A stretch of DNA of 24,275 nucleotides from an uncultured Collinsella sp. (GTDB lineage: Bacteria; Actinomycetota; Coriobacteriia; Coriobacteriales; Coriobacteriaceae). Shown piece by piece: positions 1 to 8,213 of this stretch; position 1 is the stretch's first letter, and every line of letters starts with the position of its first letter. Below the pieces are notes generated by a model that was given only the letters and a program-made list of their open reading frames with translations, did not search any database and was not told where the DNA came from. The translations under genes were made by a program, and so were the position numbers. The DNA lies in contig CAUHFS010000037.1 in assembly GCA_959605475.1 (NCBI GenBank), forward strand, positions 1 through 24,275, in the 5' to 3' direction.

Positions 1-20
1 GAATCCTATACGCCGCACCA
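1..20 (+). tRNA. 3' end of a tRNA gene (partial, cut by window edge)
   Basis: The first 20 bases read as the end of a tRNA: GAAT of the T-loop, CCTAT of the T-stem, ACGCCGC as the 3' acceptor strand, discriminator A and an encoded CCA. Each position fits standard tRNA numbering 57-76. The 5' acceptor strand should be GCGGCGT and lies outside the window. The anticodon is not visible, so the isotype cannot be named. A terminator follows within 10 nt, as expected for a tRNA transcript end. Confidence 0.8.
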
Positions 21-28
21 TTTGAGAT

Positions 29-60
29 TAAAGCTCCCGGCAACGGGGGCTTTTCTTTTA
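29..60 (+). terminator. Intrinsic terminator of the upstream tRNA
   Basis: AAAGCTCCCG (30-39), loop GCAA, CGGGGGCTTT (44-53), then TTCTTTTA. The 10-bp stem has one G-T wobble and a U-rich tail. It directly follows the tRNA 3' end, so it ends that transcript and insulates the gene at 183. Confidence 0.85.
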
Positions 61-127
61 CGCCAGCTTGAGTGCTTTCGTCCAAAGGGACGATTTCCTG
101 TCGACTCGTGTAAGATTCCGAGTAGAT

Positions 128-146
128 GTCGCGACTTATTCGCGAC
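128..146. promoter_or_regulatory. Perfect dyad in the leader of the TPR gene
   Basis: GTCGCGA (128-134), five bases CTTAT, TCGCGAC (140-146): a perfect 7-bp inverted repeat 37 bp before the GTG start. A possible -10 box, TAAGAT, lies upstream at 111-116, with no convincing -35. The dyad could be an operator or a small 5'-UTR hairpin. No U-run follows, so it is not a terminator. Confidence 0.4.
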
Positions 147-182
147 CACTCCTTCTCAAGCGACCGATCAGGGTGATATTTC

Positions 183-2624
183 GTGGCAGAGCGTCCGACA
201 TACAAGCTCAGGTTTCTCGATCCCAAGAAGCGCTTTTCGGCGATGTCCGAGCAGCCTGCGGGACGCTCATATGGCGTGGTCTGGAAACTCTTTGGCGAGG
301 ATCAGCATGAATCTTGTTATGTCGTCGAATTCGTTGGCAAAAGCCATGTGTCGCTTTTGGGCTACGTAAGCGTTTCGGGTGAGGTGTACAAGGTGGACCG
401 CCCCGTTAGCGAGGCTCCGCTGCCCAACGATCCCGACATGGAACTGGTCCTTGACGAGTCGGACTCCGGTATTGGTGAGATTATGGTGAGGGGAGCAAAC
501 GGCACGATGCGCGCGTGCGCGCGAACCGTCGGCTCTCCCGAAGGCCCCATGCGCGAACAGTCCGATCACGAGACATGGAATTCGACCCGCTCCCTTCCTT
601 ACGGTGAGTTCATGGCATCGATGTTCCTGCGCTATGTGATATTCGCTGACTCCGAAAATACCATTGCGAGCACGGCGGACGCCGACGGACTCGACGAGGG
701 TATGCAAAACGTTGTCGACAAGATCAAGCTCGTAAAGTTGCCCGAGCCGGTCGAGGTGTTTTTGGGCTTTAACACGGCACCGCTCCCTGACGCTATCGAG
801 ACGCTGCTCTACCGCGTTGACCATGCCGAGAATCCGAGCGGTATCGAGCGCTATGCCGCTGCCCTTATGAGTGAAATTGACTTGCCCCGCCTGCGCACCA
901 TCGCTGCCAAGTCCGAGATGAGCCTGGCTCGCATTGATCGTTCAAAGCTTTTCTATCTCAATTTTGATCGTAGCCTGCTGGACCAGGACGAGATTGACAT
1001 GCTGCTTGCCATCGAGTGCCGTCTCAACCGCCTCTCCGGCATCCTTGAGCGCATCGGGGCCGGATTGGTCCCTGCGGCATCCTCGCCGAGCCTTGAGGGC
1101 TGCGCGCTCTTTGATGCGTGGCATATCGCCAAGACGACCAACGATGTTCCCCGACTGCTCGATACGGCCTCGAGCGATAACCCGTGGGCCAAACCGGGAA
1201 CGGTTTCGTGCCAGCCGGGCGGTGAGTGGGATGTGCGTACCCGCTTCGCGCGTATTGTCGAGGCGCTTAACGTGGTCACAAGGCTCGACTATACCTATCG
1301 GGCAAACGTTGCCGAGGGGATTATGCTCGTTCGGTTTGGGCAGTCTGTCGTTGATGCCATGCCGCAACGTGAATACGACGCTCAAGATGACGCCTGGCGC
1401 GAGCTGGACGAGGACGTGCGCGCGATTTGGGCCGCCGAGCACGACGCGCGCGTGGCACTCACGCTGGCGGCGGCTTGCTTTGCCGCAGGTGCCTGCATTA
1501 CGCGCTGCTACGTTCAGATTGCGGCTCCCGACGGCGAGCAGGGCGAGCGCGTTGTTAAAACGTACTCCTTTGGCCGTGCGGCTTATCTGGCCGATTGCGT
1601 GTCTGTCGCCAAGGATCTTGAGAGCATGGACATGGACGATATGCCGTGCAAGCGTGTGCTTGAGGCGTATGAGTCAACAGCTCCGGCGACGATTGAGCCT
1701 GCGGAGGTTCATGCTCGTCCGCGTGATGACCATCGCGCGCTGCCGCCGGCGCTGCGCGATCTGCTGCTTGCCGATACGGCTGACGAGTTGGAGGTCATGG
1801 AAGAGGACGACGACCCATACGTGGCCCGTGTTGTTGAATTGCGCGAGCAGGCAAAAGTCGACCGTACAGGTGCTTTTGAAGGCTTTTCCCGTCTTGTCGA
1901 GGAGTTGGAGGCCAAGTGCGCCGTCGCCGAGCTTTTGGCGACAGGTCCGGTTCAAACGCAGTTTTGCGATAACCAGCTGGTGCGCATGGTGCTACCGGTG
2001 TTGGAAGAAGACCGCTCTGTGCGAATCCTTCGTGCGCCCGATGCGCTGTACTTTGCCCAGCACGAGATCTGCAGCTTTTACGCCGAGCAAGAGGACTTTG
2101 AACGAGCGCTGCCCGAGGTGCGCCATCTTTACGATCTGGCGCGCTCGTCCATGCAATCGCACTTTGCGCTCATTAACGTGCTTGCACGTCTGGAACGCTT
2201 TGACGAGATTATCGAGGTGGCGCGCCACGGCCTACGTATTGCCAGCGATCGTTCTGCAATCGGCTACCTGTTCTATCGCCTGGCGTTTGCCTATTGGAAT
2301 TGCGATCAGCTCGACCTGGCGCTGGCTTGTTACCGTCTGGTGCCGCGCGGTGAGGAATCGGGCAGCAGCGCGCTGGAAGAAATGCAGGGCCTTATGAACG
2401 AGATGGGCGTCAGCGAGCCTCCGACGTTCGAGGAAGCGGTCGAGACCATCCGCAGGGCTGGACTCGAATTGCCGCCCGTGCCCGCGGTGGCCAACCAGCT
2501 TGCGGATGCCGCCGTGCAGCTGGTCGATAACGGCTTCTTTTTCCTGGCGCGCGGTTGCATCTTCCAAATGTGGCGCACCATGGGCAACGACGAGCTCGGC
2601 TCCCTCAACCGCTCGCTGGGGTAG
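183..2624 (+). CDS. Large TPR-containing protein of unknown function (813 aa)
   Basis: An uninterrupted 813-codon frame starting at GTG 183, with AGGGTGA about 7 nt upstream. The protein has no signal peptide or membrane segment and is acidic, so it is probably cytoplasmic. I do not recognise the first ~540 residues. From about residue 610 to 715 the sequence becomes helical with tetratricopeptide-like repeats (for example LFYRLAFAYWNCDQLDLALA followed by CYRLVP), which normally mediate protein-protein contacts. An acidic patch (VMEEDDDP, near residue 545) separates the two halves. It stands alone between two tRNA genes and their terminators, so it is probably monocistronic and the context gives no functional hint. 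TPR content is inferred from the repeat pattern. No enzymatic motif is visible. Confidence 0.85.
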   Translation: MAERPTYKLRFLDPKKRFSAMSEQPAGRSYGVVWKLFGEDQHESCYVVEFVGKSHVSLLGYVSVSGEVYKVDRPVSEAPLPNDPDMELVLDESDSGIGEIMVRGANGTMRACARTVGSPEGPMREQSDHETWNSTRSLPYGEFMASMFLRYVIFADSENTIASTADADGLDEGMQNVVDKIKLVKLPEPVEVFLGFNTAPLPDAIETLLYRVDHAENPSGIERYAAALMSEIDLPRLRTIAAKSEMSLARIDRSKLFYLNFDRSLLDQDEIDMLLAIECRLNRLSGILERIGAGLVPAASSPSLEGCALFDAWHIAKTTNDVPRLLDTASSDNPWAKPGTVSCQPGGEWDVRTRFARIVEALNVVTRLDYTYRANVAEGIMLVRFGQSVVDAMPQREYDAQDDAWRELDEDVRAIWAAEHDARVALTLAAACFAAGACITRCYVQIAAPDGEQGERVVKTYSFGRAAYLADCVSVAKDLESMDMDDMPCKRVLEAYESTAPATIEPAEVHARPRDDHRALPPALRDLLLADTADELEVMEEDDDPYVARVVELREQAKVDRTGAFEGFSRLVEELEAKCAVAELLATGPVQTQFCDNQLVRMVLPVLEEDRSVRILRAPDALYFAQHEICSFYAEQEDFERALPEVRHLYDLARSSMQSHFALINVLARLERFDEIIEVARHGLRIASDRSAIGYLFYRLAFAYWNCDQLDLALACYRLVPRGEESGSSALEEMQGLMNEMGVSEPPTFEEAVETIRRAGLELPPVPAVANQLADAAVQLVDNGFFFLARGCIFQMWRTMGNDELGSLNRSLG

Positions 2625-2675
2625 GGGCGAAAACTGCAAGGAGGAAAGGCCGCTGGGCAATTAGAAAATTCCCTC

Positions 2676-2704
2676 TTGCCCAACTTCGACTGTTTGGTTA
2701 CTAT
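2676..2704 (+). promoter_or_regulatory. Promoter of tRNA-Ser
   Basis: TTGCCC (2676-2681), 17-bp spacer, TACTAT (2699-2704), with the tRNA starting 15 bp after the -10 box. The -35 hexamer is also the right arm of a TGGGCAA/TTGCCCA inverted repeat (2654-2660 and 2676-2682). No U-tract follows that repeat, so it is not a terminator for the upstream gene. Confidence 0.7.
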
Positions 2705-2718
2705 AGAACGGCTGTTAC

Positions 2719-2809
2719 GGAGAGCTGACCGAGAGGCCGAAGGTGCTCGCCTGCTAAGCGAGTATGCCCCAAAAGGGCATCTGGGGTTCGAATCCCCAGC
2801 TCTCCGCCA
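2719..2809 (+). tRNA. tRNA-Ser (GCT anticodon)
   Basis: A 91-nt class II tRNA. Acceptor GGAGAGC pairs with GCTCTCC, the discriminator is G, and CCA is encoded. The anticodon stem CTCGC/GCGAG encloses CTGCTAA, giving anticodon GCT at 2753-2755 (decodes AGC/AGU serine codons). The long variable arm TATGCCCCAAAAGGGCATC and T-arm CTGGGG-TTCGAAT-CCCCAG are typical of serine tRNAs. A good promoter lies upstream and a terminator downstream. Confidence 0.97.
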
Positions 2810-2823
2810 GTAAGACTTTAAAG

Positions 2824-2850
2824 AAGGGTTCCGAAAAGGGCCCTTTTTTA
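2824..2850 (+). terminator. Intrinsic terminator of tRNA-Ser
   Basis: AAGGG...CCCTT stem with an inner CC/GG pair around a GAAAA loop, followed by a T-run (2844-2849). It lies 15 nt beyond the tRNA CCA end. Confidence 0.75.
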
Positions 2851-2865
2851 GTTGAACCACGTTAA

Positions 2866-2880
2866 CTGGGGATTCGAACC
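2866..2880 (-). repeat. Inverted 15-nt copy of the tRNA-Ser T-arm
   Basis: CTGGGGATTCGAACC here is the exact reverse complement of 2785-2799 in the tRNA-Ser T-arm. It lies between the tRNA terminator and the terminator of the convergent carboxypeptidase gene. It may be a relic of recombination at the tRNA 3' end. Its orientation is opposite to a normal attL/attR direct repeat. Confidence 0.45.
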
Positions 2881-2882
2881 TC

Positions 2883-2912
2883 AAAAAAGGAGGCATCCTT
2901 TCGGACGCCTCC
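2883..2912 (-). terminator. Intrinsic terminator of the carboxypeptidase gene
   Basis: Read on the minus strand: GGAGGC, an inner GGA/TCC pair, then GCCTCC followed by TTTTTT (plus positions 2889-2912 and the A-run 2883-2888). It lies 28 bp beyond the stop codon of the minus-strand gene at 2940 and converges on the tRNA-Ser terminator. Confidence 0.85.
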
Positions 2913-2939
2913 CTTCAGTGGGCTTATTATTCTTGCGCA

Positions 2940-4280
2940 CTACACCTCGGGCGCCTTGGCGACGGTCTCGCTTTCTGCCGTGAGCGGGCGGTTGTCGATG
3001 CGGCGGCCCAAGCGATCGAGCTTCACGAGTAGCCACTCAATGGGATTCGGCCCTGCGCCTTCCTCGTCGGCAACCAGGTCCATGACGGCGATCTTGGTGC
3101 CATCCTGCTTGAGCGTAACGCTGCCCACCTTGTCGCCCACATGCACCGTGCCCGAAAGATCGTCGTAGCTAACCTTTTCGGTCACCTCGCCGGCAAGGGA
3201 AAACACGGTCGCTTGCGCCGTAGGATCGGCGAGCGTGGCGTCGATCGTCTTATCCGTCCAGTCGGTTTGGCCAATGCGCGCCATAAGCGGGTTGCCGTTG
3301 GCGGTCTTTTCCTGCGTGTTGGCGATTGCGACCGTCACCTTGTGACCGTAGTACCAATTGGCAAGGGTTGCGGTATCGGTAAAGCGCTGGTCGGTGGTGG
3401 TGGAGTTCAAAACGACGGTGTAGATCTCGTCGCCATCGCGGTTGTAGGCACCCGTAAAGCAATAGCCTGCATCATCGGTGGTGCCGGTCTTGCCACCGAT
3501 GTTGCCATCTTGGCCTAGCAAATAGTTATGCGTGTCCATGGAATGCGAATGGTCGGTGCCGTCGGCGCCCGTGACCTCGATCCAGGAATCCTCGCTCGCT
3601 ACGACCTCGCGGATCGTGTCGTTTTTCATGGCCTCCTGCATCATCAGCGCTACGTCGTGTGCGGTTGAGTGCATATCGCCAGCCCACTCATCAAAGTCCA
3701 GACCATGCGGGTTTTCAAAAAGCGTGCCGGTGCAACCGAGCTTCTTAGCGCGCTCGTTCATGGCCTTCACAAAGGTGGCCTCGGCGTTTTTGGTCTTAGG
3801 GTCGATCTTCTTGCCCACATATTCGGCGAGCACGATGGCGGCGTCGTTGCCCGAGGGAATCATCAGGCCGCGCAGTGCCTGCTCCACGGTAAGCTCGTCG
3901 CCTTCGAGCAAGCCGGCGGTTGAATTACCCACGGTGGCCGCGGCGTTGCTCACCGTGACCTTCTCGTCCATCTTGCAATTCTCGACGGTTAGGATTGCGG
4001 TCATGACCTTGGTGATCGAGGCGATCTTGACCTGCTCATCGGCGCCGCGCCCATAGTAGACGGTGCCGTTTTTGCCCATGACGAGGGCATTGGTCGCATC
4101 GATATCGGGCAGGTTTTCGGCCGTGATGCCGCGCACATCGGCGGTTTTGCCGCAAACATTGTCGGTCGTGAGCACTTGGGCGCCGGCGACGGTGGGCGCG
4201 CCAGCGGCAAGGGCGATAGCGCAGACAAAGCCGGCGGCAAGCTGGGCTGAGCGCTTTGCAAAAGAGGTGAGGGACTTCAC
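2940..4280 (-). CDS. D-alanyl-D-alanine carboxypeptidase (low-molecular-weight PBP, DacA/PBP5 type)
   Basis: A secreted serine peptidase that removes the terminal D-Ala from peptidoglycan stem pentapeptides. Counted from the GTG at 4280 the protein has 446 aa. It has a signal peptide (positively charged start, hydrophobic residues ~12-28, AGA-Q cleavage site near 34). All three penicillin-binding motifs are present: SITK (S88, K91), SGN (143-145) and KTG (264-266). A PBP5-like C-terminal domain follows, ending in an amphipathic stretch (IEWLLVKLDRLGRRI) that could anchor it to the membrane face. The frame stays open to an ATG at 4391 (483 aa). I prefer the GTG start because the signal peptide follows at once and a TATACT -10 box (4325-4320) lies inside the longer reading. 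The Shine-Dalgarno is weak for either start. It is divergent from the VanRS-like pair, which suggests that system controls it; this is inference. Confidence 0.93.
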   Translation of the reverse strand: MKSLTSFAKRSAQLAAGFVCAIALAAGAPTVAGAQVLTTDNVCGKTADVRGITAENLPDIDATNALVMGKNGTVYYGRGADEQVKIASITKVMTAILTVENCKMDEKVTVSNAAATVGNSTAGLLEGDELTVEQALRGLMIPSGNDAAIVLAEYVGKKIDPKTKNAEATFVKAMNERAKKLGCTGTLFENPHGLDFDEWAGDMHSTAHDVALMMQEAMKNDTIREVVASEDSWIEVTGADGTDHSHSMDTHNYLLGQDGNIGGKTGTTDDAGYCFTGAYNRDGDEIYTVVLNSTTTDQRFTDTATLANWYYGHKVTVAIANTQEKTANGNPLMARIGQTDWTDKTIDATLADPTAQATVFSLAGEVTEKVSYDDLSGTVHVGDKVGSVTLKQDGTKIAVMDLVADEEGAGPNPIEWLLVKLDRLGRRIDNRPLTAESETVAKAPEV

Positions 4281-4319
4281 GGATTTCGCTTTCGACGGGA
4301 TGGTCTCTTCTGGAACTAG

Positions 4320-4325
4320 AGTATA
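4320..4325 (-). promoter_or_regulatory. Probable -10 box of the carboxypeptidase gene
   Basis: TATACT on the minus strand, 40 bp upstream of the GTG start at 4280. No convincing -35 hexamer is seen at 16-18 bp, which would fit an activator-dependent promoter. Confidence 0.4.
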
Positions 4326-4477
4326 TCGTTTGCCGGCGTCGGCGATCATCGCGTGCGCGCGTGGCCCACATCCGCACCCGAACGGGCACAAGGGTGCTTA
4401 AGGCCGACTTAATCACCCACGCTTGTTGTGTGTGGCGTGCGTCGCCTCAGGCATAATGGAGCGCGAGAGGAGCACGC

Positions 4478-5173
4478 ATGAACGAGCGCATTTTGGTAGT
4501 TGATGACGAGAAGGCCATCGCCGACCTAGTTGGCATCTACCTTACAAAAGAAGGCTTTGACGTACAGGTCGCCTATAGCGGGGCCGATGCTGCCAAGGCA
4601 ATCTTGGAGCAGGAGTTCGATCTGGCACTGCTGGATGTCATGCTGCCCGATATCGATGGCTTTGAGCTGCTGCGTACGATCCGTTCCAACCATACCTATC
4701 CCGTGATCATGCTGACGGCGCGCGATGCCCAGCAAGACAAGATCGAGGGCCTTTCGCTTGGCGCGGACGATTACGTGGTCAAGCCGTTCCGCCCGCTGGA
4801 ACTCATCGCGCGCGTGCACGCTCAGCTTCGCCGCTACACCAGCTACGGTAGCCGTGCACAGGCGGCCGAGTCGCCGACCATTCAGCTCGACGGCTTGGAG
4901 ATCAACCGCGATGCTCGTTCCGTGACAGTGGACGGTTCACCGGTTCGCCTCACGCCCACCGAGTATTCAATCTTGCTGTATCTGGTCGAGCATCGCGGCA
5001 GCGTGGTGGTCGTGGAGGACCTGTTCCGCGCGGTGTGGAACGAGGACTTTATGCCCGGCTCCAACAATACGGTGATGGTGCACATTCGCCACTTGCGCGA
5101 AAAGATCGGCGACGACGCACAAAAGCCACGCTTTATCAAAAACGTCTGGGGCGTCGGCTACATCATCGAATAA
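4478..5173 (+). CDS. VanR-like response regulator (OmpR/PhoB family)
   Basis: A cytoplasmic DNA-binding regulator of 231 aa. The receiver domain (~1-115) has the acidic pocket D9/D10, phospho-acceptor D53 in LLDVMLPD, T80 and K102 (VVKPF). The C-terminal winged helix (~135-230) ends with the usual RGxGY-type element, here VWGVGYIIE. The N-terminus NERILVVDDEKAIADLV resembles VanR-group regulators, and the partner kinase supports that grouping. ATG 4478 is preceded by GAGAGGAG with good spacing. A CATAAT -10-like box lies at 4452-4457. The kinase gene starts 26 bp downstream, so the two form an operon. No vanHAX-type resistance gene is present, so its target is more likely intrinsic cell-wall genes such as the divergent carboxypeptidase (inference). 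Confidence 0.92.
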   Translation: MNERILVVDDEKAIADLVGIYLTKEGFDVQVAYSGADAAKAILEQEFDLALLDVMLPDIDGFELLRTIRSNHTYPVIMLTARDAQQDKIEGLSLGADDYVVKPFRPLELIARVHAQLRRYTSYGSRAQAAESPTIQLDGLEINRDARSVTVDGSPVRLTPTEYSILLYLVEHRGSVVVVEDLFRAVWNEDFMPGSNNTVMVHIRHLREKIGDDAQKPRFIKNVWGVGYIIE

Positions 5174-5199
5174 CGCTTTTCGCTTGTGAGGATCTTGAT

Positions 5200-6438
5200 A
5201 TGACAAAAGATGATAAACAAGCGTTCGAGGTGCCCGATCGACTCTTTGAATACGTGAGGTCGGTCGTCGACAATCGCGCGCTTGCAACGGTGCTGCTCTT
5301 TTTGCTGACCCTGCTGCTGATTGGCATCGATAACATCGCTGGAATCTTGGCGGTGCTGCTTATCGGCTTTTTGCTGATCGATCGATTTGAGATCGTGCGC
5401 CGCTGCATGGTGATTGGCGGCGCCGCGTGGGCCATGACGTTGGCGATTGGCGCCATGGCGCTCGGCGGCATCGAAGGGCCGGTGCTGTTCGATGCCGGCT
5501 TTGTATTCAACATGCTTGGCTTTGTGCTGGCGCTTGCCGCGTGCGTGCTGTTCTTGTGTGGCCGCGCCCTGTACTACCAGGGCTACGAACAGGGCGAGCA
5601 GCATGCCGATTGTGTGCTGGCCGCTCGTATTCAAGATCGCCTGATCGATCACCCCGACACCTGGGACAACATCGACGGCGACTTCTTGGAGGTCGAGGGC
5701 GCTCTTAACCGCGTGCGTGACCGTGAGCGCAAGGTGCAGCAAGCTCTGCGTGACGAGTCGCATCGCAAGGACGATCTGGTCACGTACTTGGCACATGACC
5801 TACGCACCCCGCTTGCCAGTGTGGTGGGCTATCTTTCGCTGCTGCAAGAGGCTCCTGAGCTGCCGGTTGAGCAACGTGCGCACTTTACGGGCGTGGCGCT
5901 CGACAAGGCGCACCGGCTCGATACGCTCATCGAAGAGTTTTTCGATATCACGCGCTTTGACTTCCACGATATCGTGCTCACGCGCGGCTATGTTGATCTG
6001 GGGTTGCTGCTGGCACAGGTGGCCGACGAGTTCTATCCCATCCTCAACGAGCAGCATAAGGAAGCCCAAGTTGATATTCGCGAGGACCTGACGGTGCTCG
6101 TGGATGGCGACAAGATGGCTCGCGTGTTCAATAACATCATGAAAAACGCCGTCGCCTATAGCTATGAGGGCTCGACTATCACGATTGAGGCCGGGCGCCA
6201 AGACGATGGCGGCGTGCGCGTGCGCTTTATCAATCAGGGCGATCCTATCCCTGCGGCTAAGCTCAAGGTGATCTTTGAGAAGTTCTATCGCCTGGATGCG
6301 GCGCGTGCGACCAATCGCGGTGGTGCCGGTTTGGGCCTTGCTATTGCCAAGGAGATCATCGCGGCACACGGCGGTACCGTTGCATGTGAATCGACGCCCG
6401 AACACACGATATTTACCATCGAGCTGCCCGCCGCATAG
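5200..6438 (+). CDS. VanS-like sensor histidine kinase
   Basis: A membrane sensor kinase of 412 aa from ATG 5200 (GTGAGGA upstream). The frame is open further back into the regulator gene but only this start has a ribosome site. Four hydrophobic segments (about 27-43, 46-62, 69-90, 99-121) leave little extracytoplasmic domain, so the signal may be sensed within the membrane. The DHp motif VTYLAHDLRTPLASVVGYLS carries phospho-acceptor H199. The catalytic domain has the N-box NNIMKNA, an FEKFYRLD F-box and GGAGLGLAIAKEI. The G1 position reads NQG instead of DxG, as I recall for VanS-type kinases. The HDLRTPL region and GVALDKAHRLDTLIEEFFDI are strongly VanS-like. It is paired with the regulator at 4478-5173. 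Ligand unknown. Confidence 0.92.
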   Translation: MTKDDKQAFEVPDRLFEYVRSVVDNRALATVLLFLLTLLLIGIDNIAGILAVLLIGFLLIDRFEIVRRCMVIGGAAWAMTLAIGAMALGGIEGPVLFDAGFVFNMLGFVLALAACVLFLCGRALYYQGYEQGEQHADCVLAARIQDRLIDHPDTWDNIDGDFLEVEGALNRVRDRERKVQQALRDESHRKDDLVTYLAHDLRTPLASVVGYLSLLQEAPELPVEQRAHFTGVALDKAHRLDTLIEEFFDITRFDFHDIVLTRGYVDLGLLLAQVADEFYPILNEQHKEAQVDIREDLTVLVDGDKMARVFNNIMKNAVAYSYEGSTITIEAGRQDDGGVRVRFINQGDPIPAAKLKVIFEKFYRLDAARATNRGGAGLGLAIAKEIIAAHGGTVACESTPEHTIFTIELPAA

Positions 6439-6469
6439 CCAGCGTGCCCTTACAAACACTTGACAATGC

Positions 6470-6526
6470 GCTCACGTGCATATGAGCCGCGATTTCTACT
6501 ATCGATACTGCTGAATTGATATCGAT
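6470..6526 (+). promoter_or_regulatory. Candidate regulated promoter of pstB
   Basis: An inverted repeat GCTCA (6470-6474), 8 bp, TGAGC (6483-6487) overlaps the -35 position of a TACTAT -10 box (6497-6502). The -35 itself is poor, as at activator-dependent promoters. Two TATCGAT copies (6500-6506 and 6520-6526), 20 bp apart, bracket the expected transcription start. A TTGACA at 6460-6465 has no matching -10 at normal distance. The site could bind one of the two neighbouring regulators; not shown. Confidence 0.35.
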
Positions 6527-6541
6527 GTGGAGGTATGCGGT

Positions 6542-7417
<876 letters not shown>

Positions 7418-7427
7418 TACCATCTAG

Positions 7428-7441
7428 TAAAGGTACCTTTA
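7428..7441. promoter_or_regulatory. 14-bp perfect palindrome between pstB and the PhoP-like gene
   Basis: TAAAGGTACCTTTA is a perfect palindrome without a loop, in the 64-bp gap after pstB. A TAAGAT -10-like box (7446-7451) follows within 5 bp. It lacks a U-run and loop, so it looks like an operator for a dimeric regulator, not a terminator. Confidence 0.5.
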
Positions 7442-7481
7442 GGGTTAAGATGCGGTCATGCCGGCCGCAAAGGGGTTCAAC

Positions 7482-8210
7482 ATGATCTATTACGTCGAGG
7501 ACGATGACAACATTAGGGATTTGACGGTCTATGCGCTGCGCAAGCAGGGGATTGAGGCCGAAGGCTTTTCGTGCGACGGTGAGTTTAAGGCTGCCGTGGC
7601 GCGACGGGTACCCGATGCCGTCCTGCTCGATATCATGCTGCCCGATACCGATGGTTTGGCGATTATGCGTCGCCTGCGCGCCGACCGCCTGACGGCGACG
7701 GTGCCCATCATGATGCTTACCGCCAAGGACACCGAGCTCGACAAGGTGATGGCGCTTGATGGCGGTGCCGACGATTACCTGACTAAGCCGTTTTCGCTCA
7801 TGGAGCTTGCGAGCCGTTGCCGCGCACTGCTGCGTCGCGGCGGCATGGTCAAGCAGGCGAGCGATGTGCTCAGTGTGGGTGACATCGTGCTCTCGCCCAG
7901 CCATCGCGAGGTGACCGTTGCCGGCGAGCCGCTTAAGCTCACCCTGCGCGAGTTCGACTTGCTCGAGTATCTCATGCGCAAGCCCGGCGTGGTCTTTACC
8001 CGCGAGTCGTTGCTGCAGAGCGTGTGGGGCTGGGACTTCGACGGCGGTTCGCGCACCGTTGACGTGCACGTGCAGACGCTTCGCCAAAAACTGGGCGAGC
8101 ATGCCAGCGCCATCGAGACCGTGCGCGGCGTGGGCTACCGCTTGGCCGAGCCTTCTGCCGGTGATGGTGCCGAAGGTGACGACACCGCGTCCACCGCATC
8201 GGAGGAGTAA
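7482..8210 (+). CDS. PhoP/PhoB-like response regulator (OmpR family)
   Basis: A DNA-binding response regulator of 242 aa. ATG 7482 follows AAGGGG by 7 nt; an upstream in-frame ATG at 7458 has no comparable site. The receiver domain has E6/D7/D8, phospho-acceptor D50 in LLDIMLPDTDG, T80 and K102 (LTKPF). The winged-helix domain (~125-225) has the typical LTLREFDLLEYLMRKPG and RGVGYRL elements. A 20-residue acidic tail (EGDDTASTASEE at the end) follows, which is unusual but likely disordered. It directly follows pstB and its stop overlaps the ribosome site of the kinase gene. The partner kinase is PhoR-like, so phosphate control is the most likely role (inference). Confidence 0.92.
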   Translation: MIYYVEDDDNIRDLTVYALRKQGIEAEGFSCDGEFKAAVARRVPDAVLLDIMLPDTDGLAIMRRLRADRLTATVPIMMLTAKDTELDKVMALDGGADDYLTKPFSLMELASRCRALLRRGGMVKQASDVLSVGDIVLSPSHREVTVAGEPLKLTLREFDLLEYLMRKPGVVFTRESLLQSVWGWDFDGGSRTVDVHVQTLRQKLGEHASAIETVRGVGYRLAEPSAGDGAEGDDTASTASEE

Positions 8211-8213
8211 CCC

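Noticed and set aside
934..2397. A 487-codon open frame overlapping the TPR gene in another frame
   Set aside because: It is Arg/Ser/Cys/Trp-rich with low-complexity composition, lies fully inside the well-supported 813-aa gene, and has no ribosome site. High GC makes such shadow frames common.
2639..2649. Strong Shine-Dalgarno-like AAGGAGGAAAGG
   Set aside because: No start codon with a meaningful frame follows; the tRNA promoter begins 27 bp later.
2330..2896. A minus-strand frame running through the tRNA-Ser gene (contains AGDSNPRCPFGAYSLSRRA)
   Set aside because: This peptide is the familiar spurious translation of a tRNA-Ser complement and the frame also overlaps the TPR gene.
2940..6438. 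A vancomycin-resistance gene cluster
   Set aside because: No vanH, vanA/B-type ligase or vanX is present. A D,D-carboxypeptidase and a VanRS-like pair alone do not confer D-Ala-D-Lac precursors.
6460..6465. TTGACA as the -35 of pstB
   Set aside because: No -10-like hexamer occurs 15-19 bp downstream; the better -10 (TACTAT) is 31 bp away.
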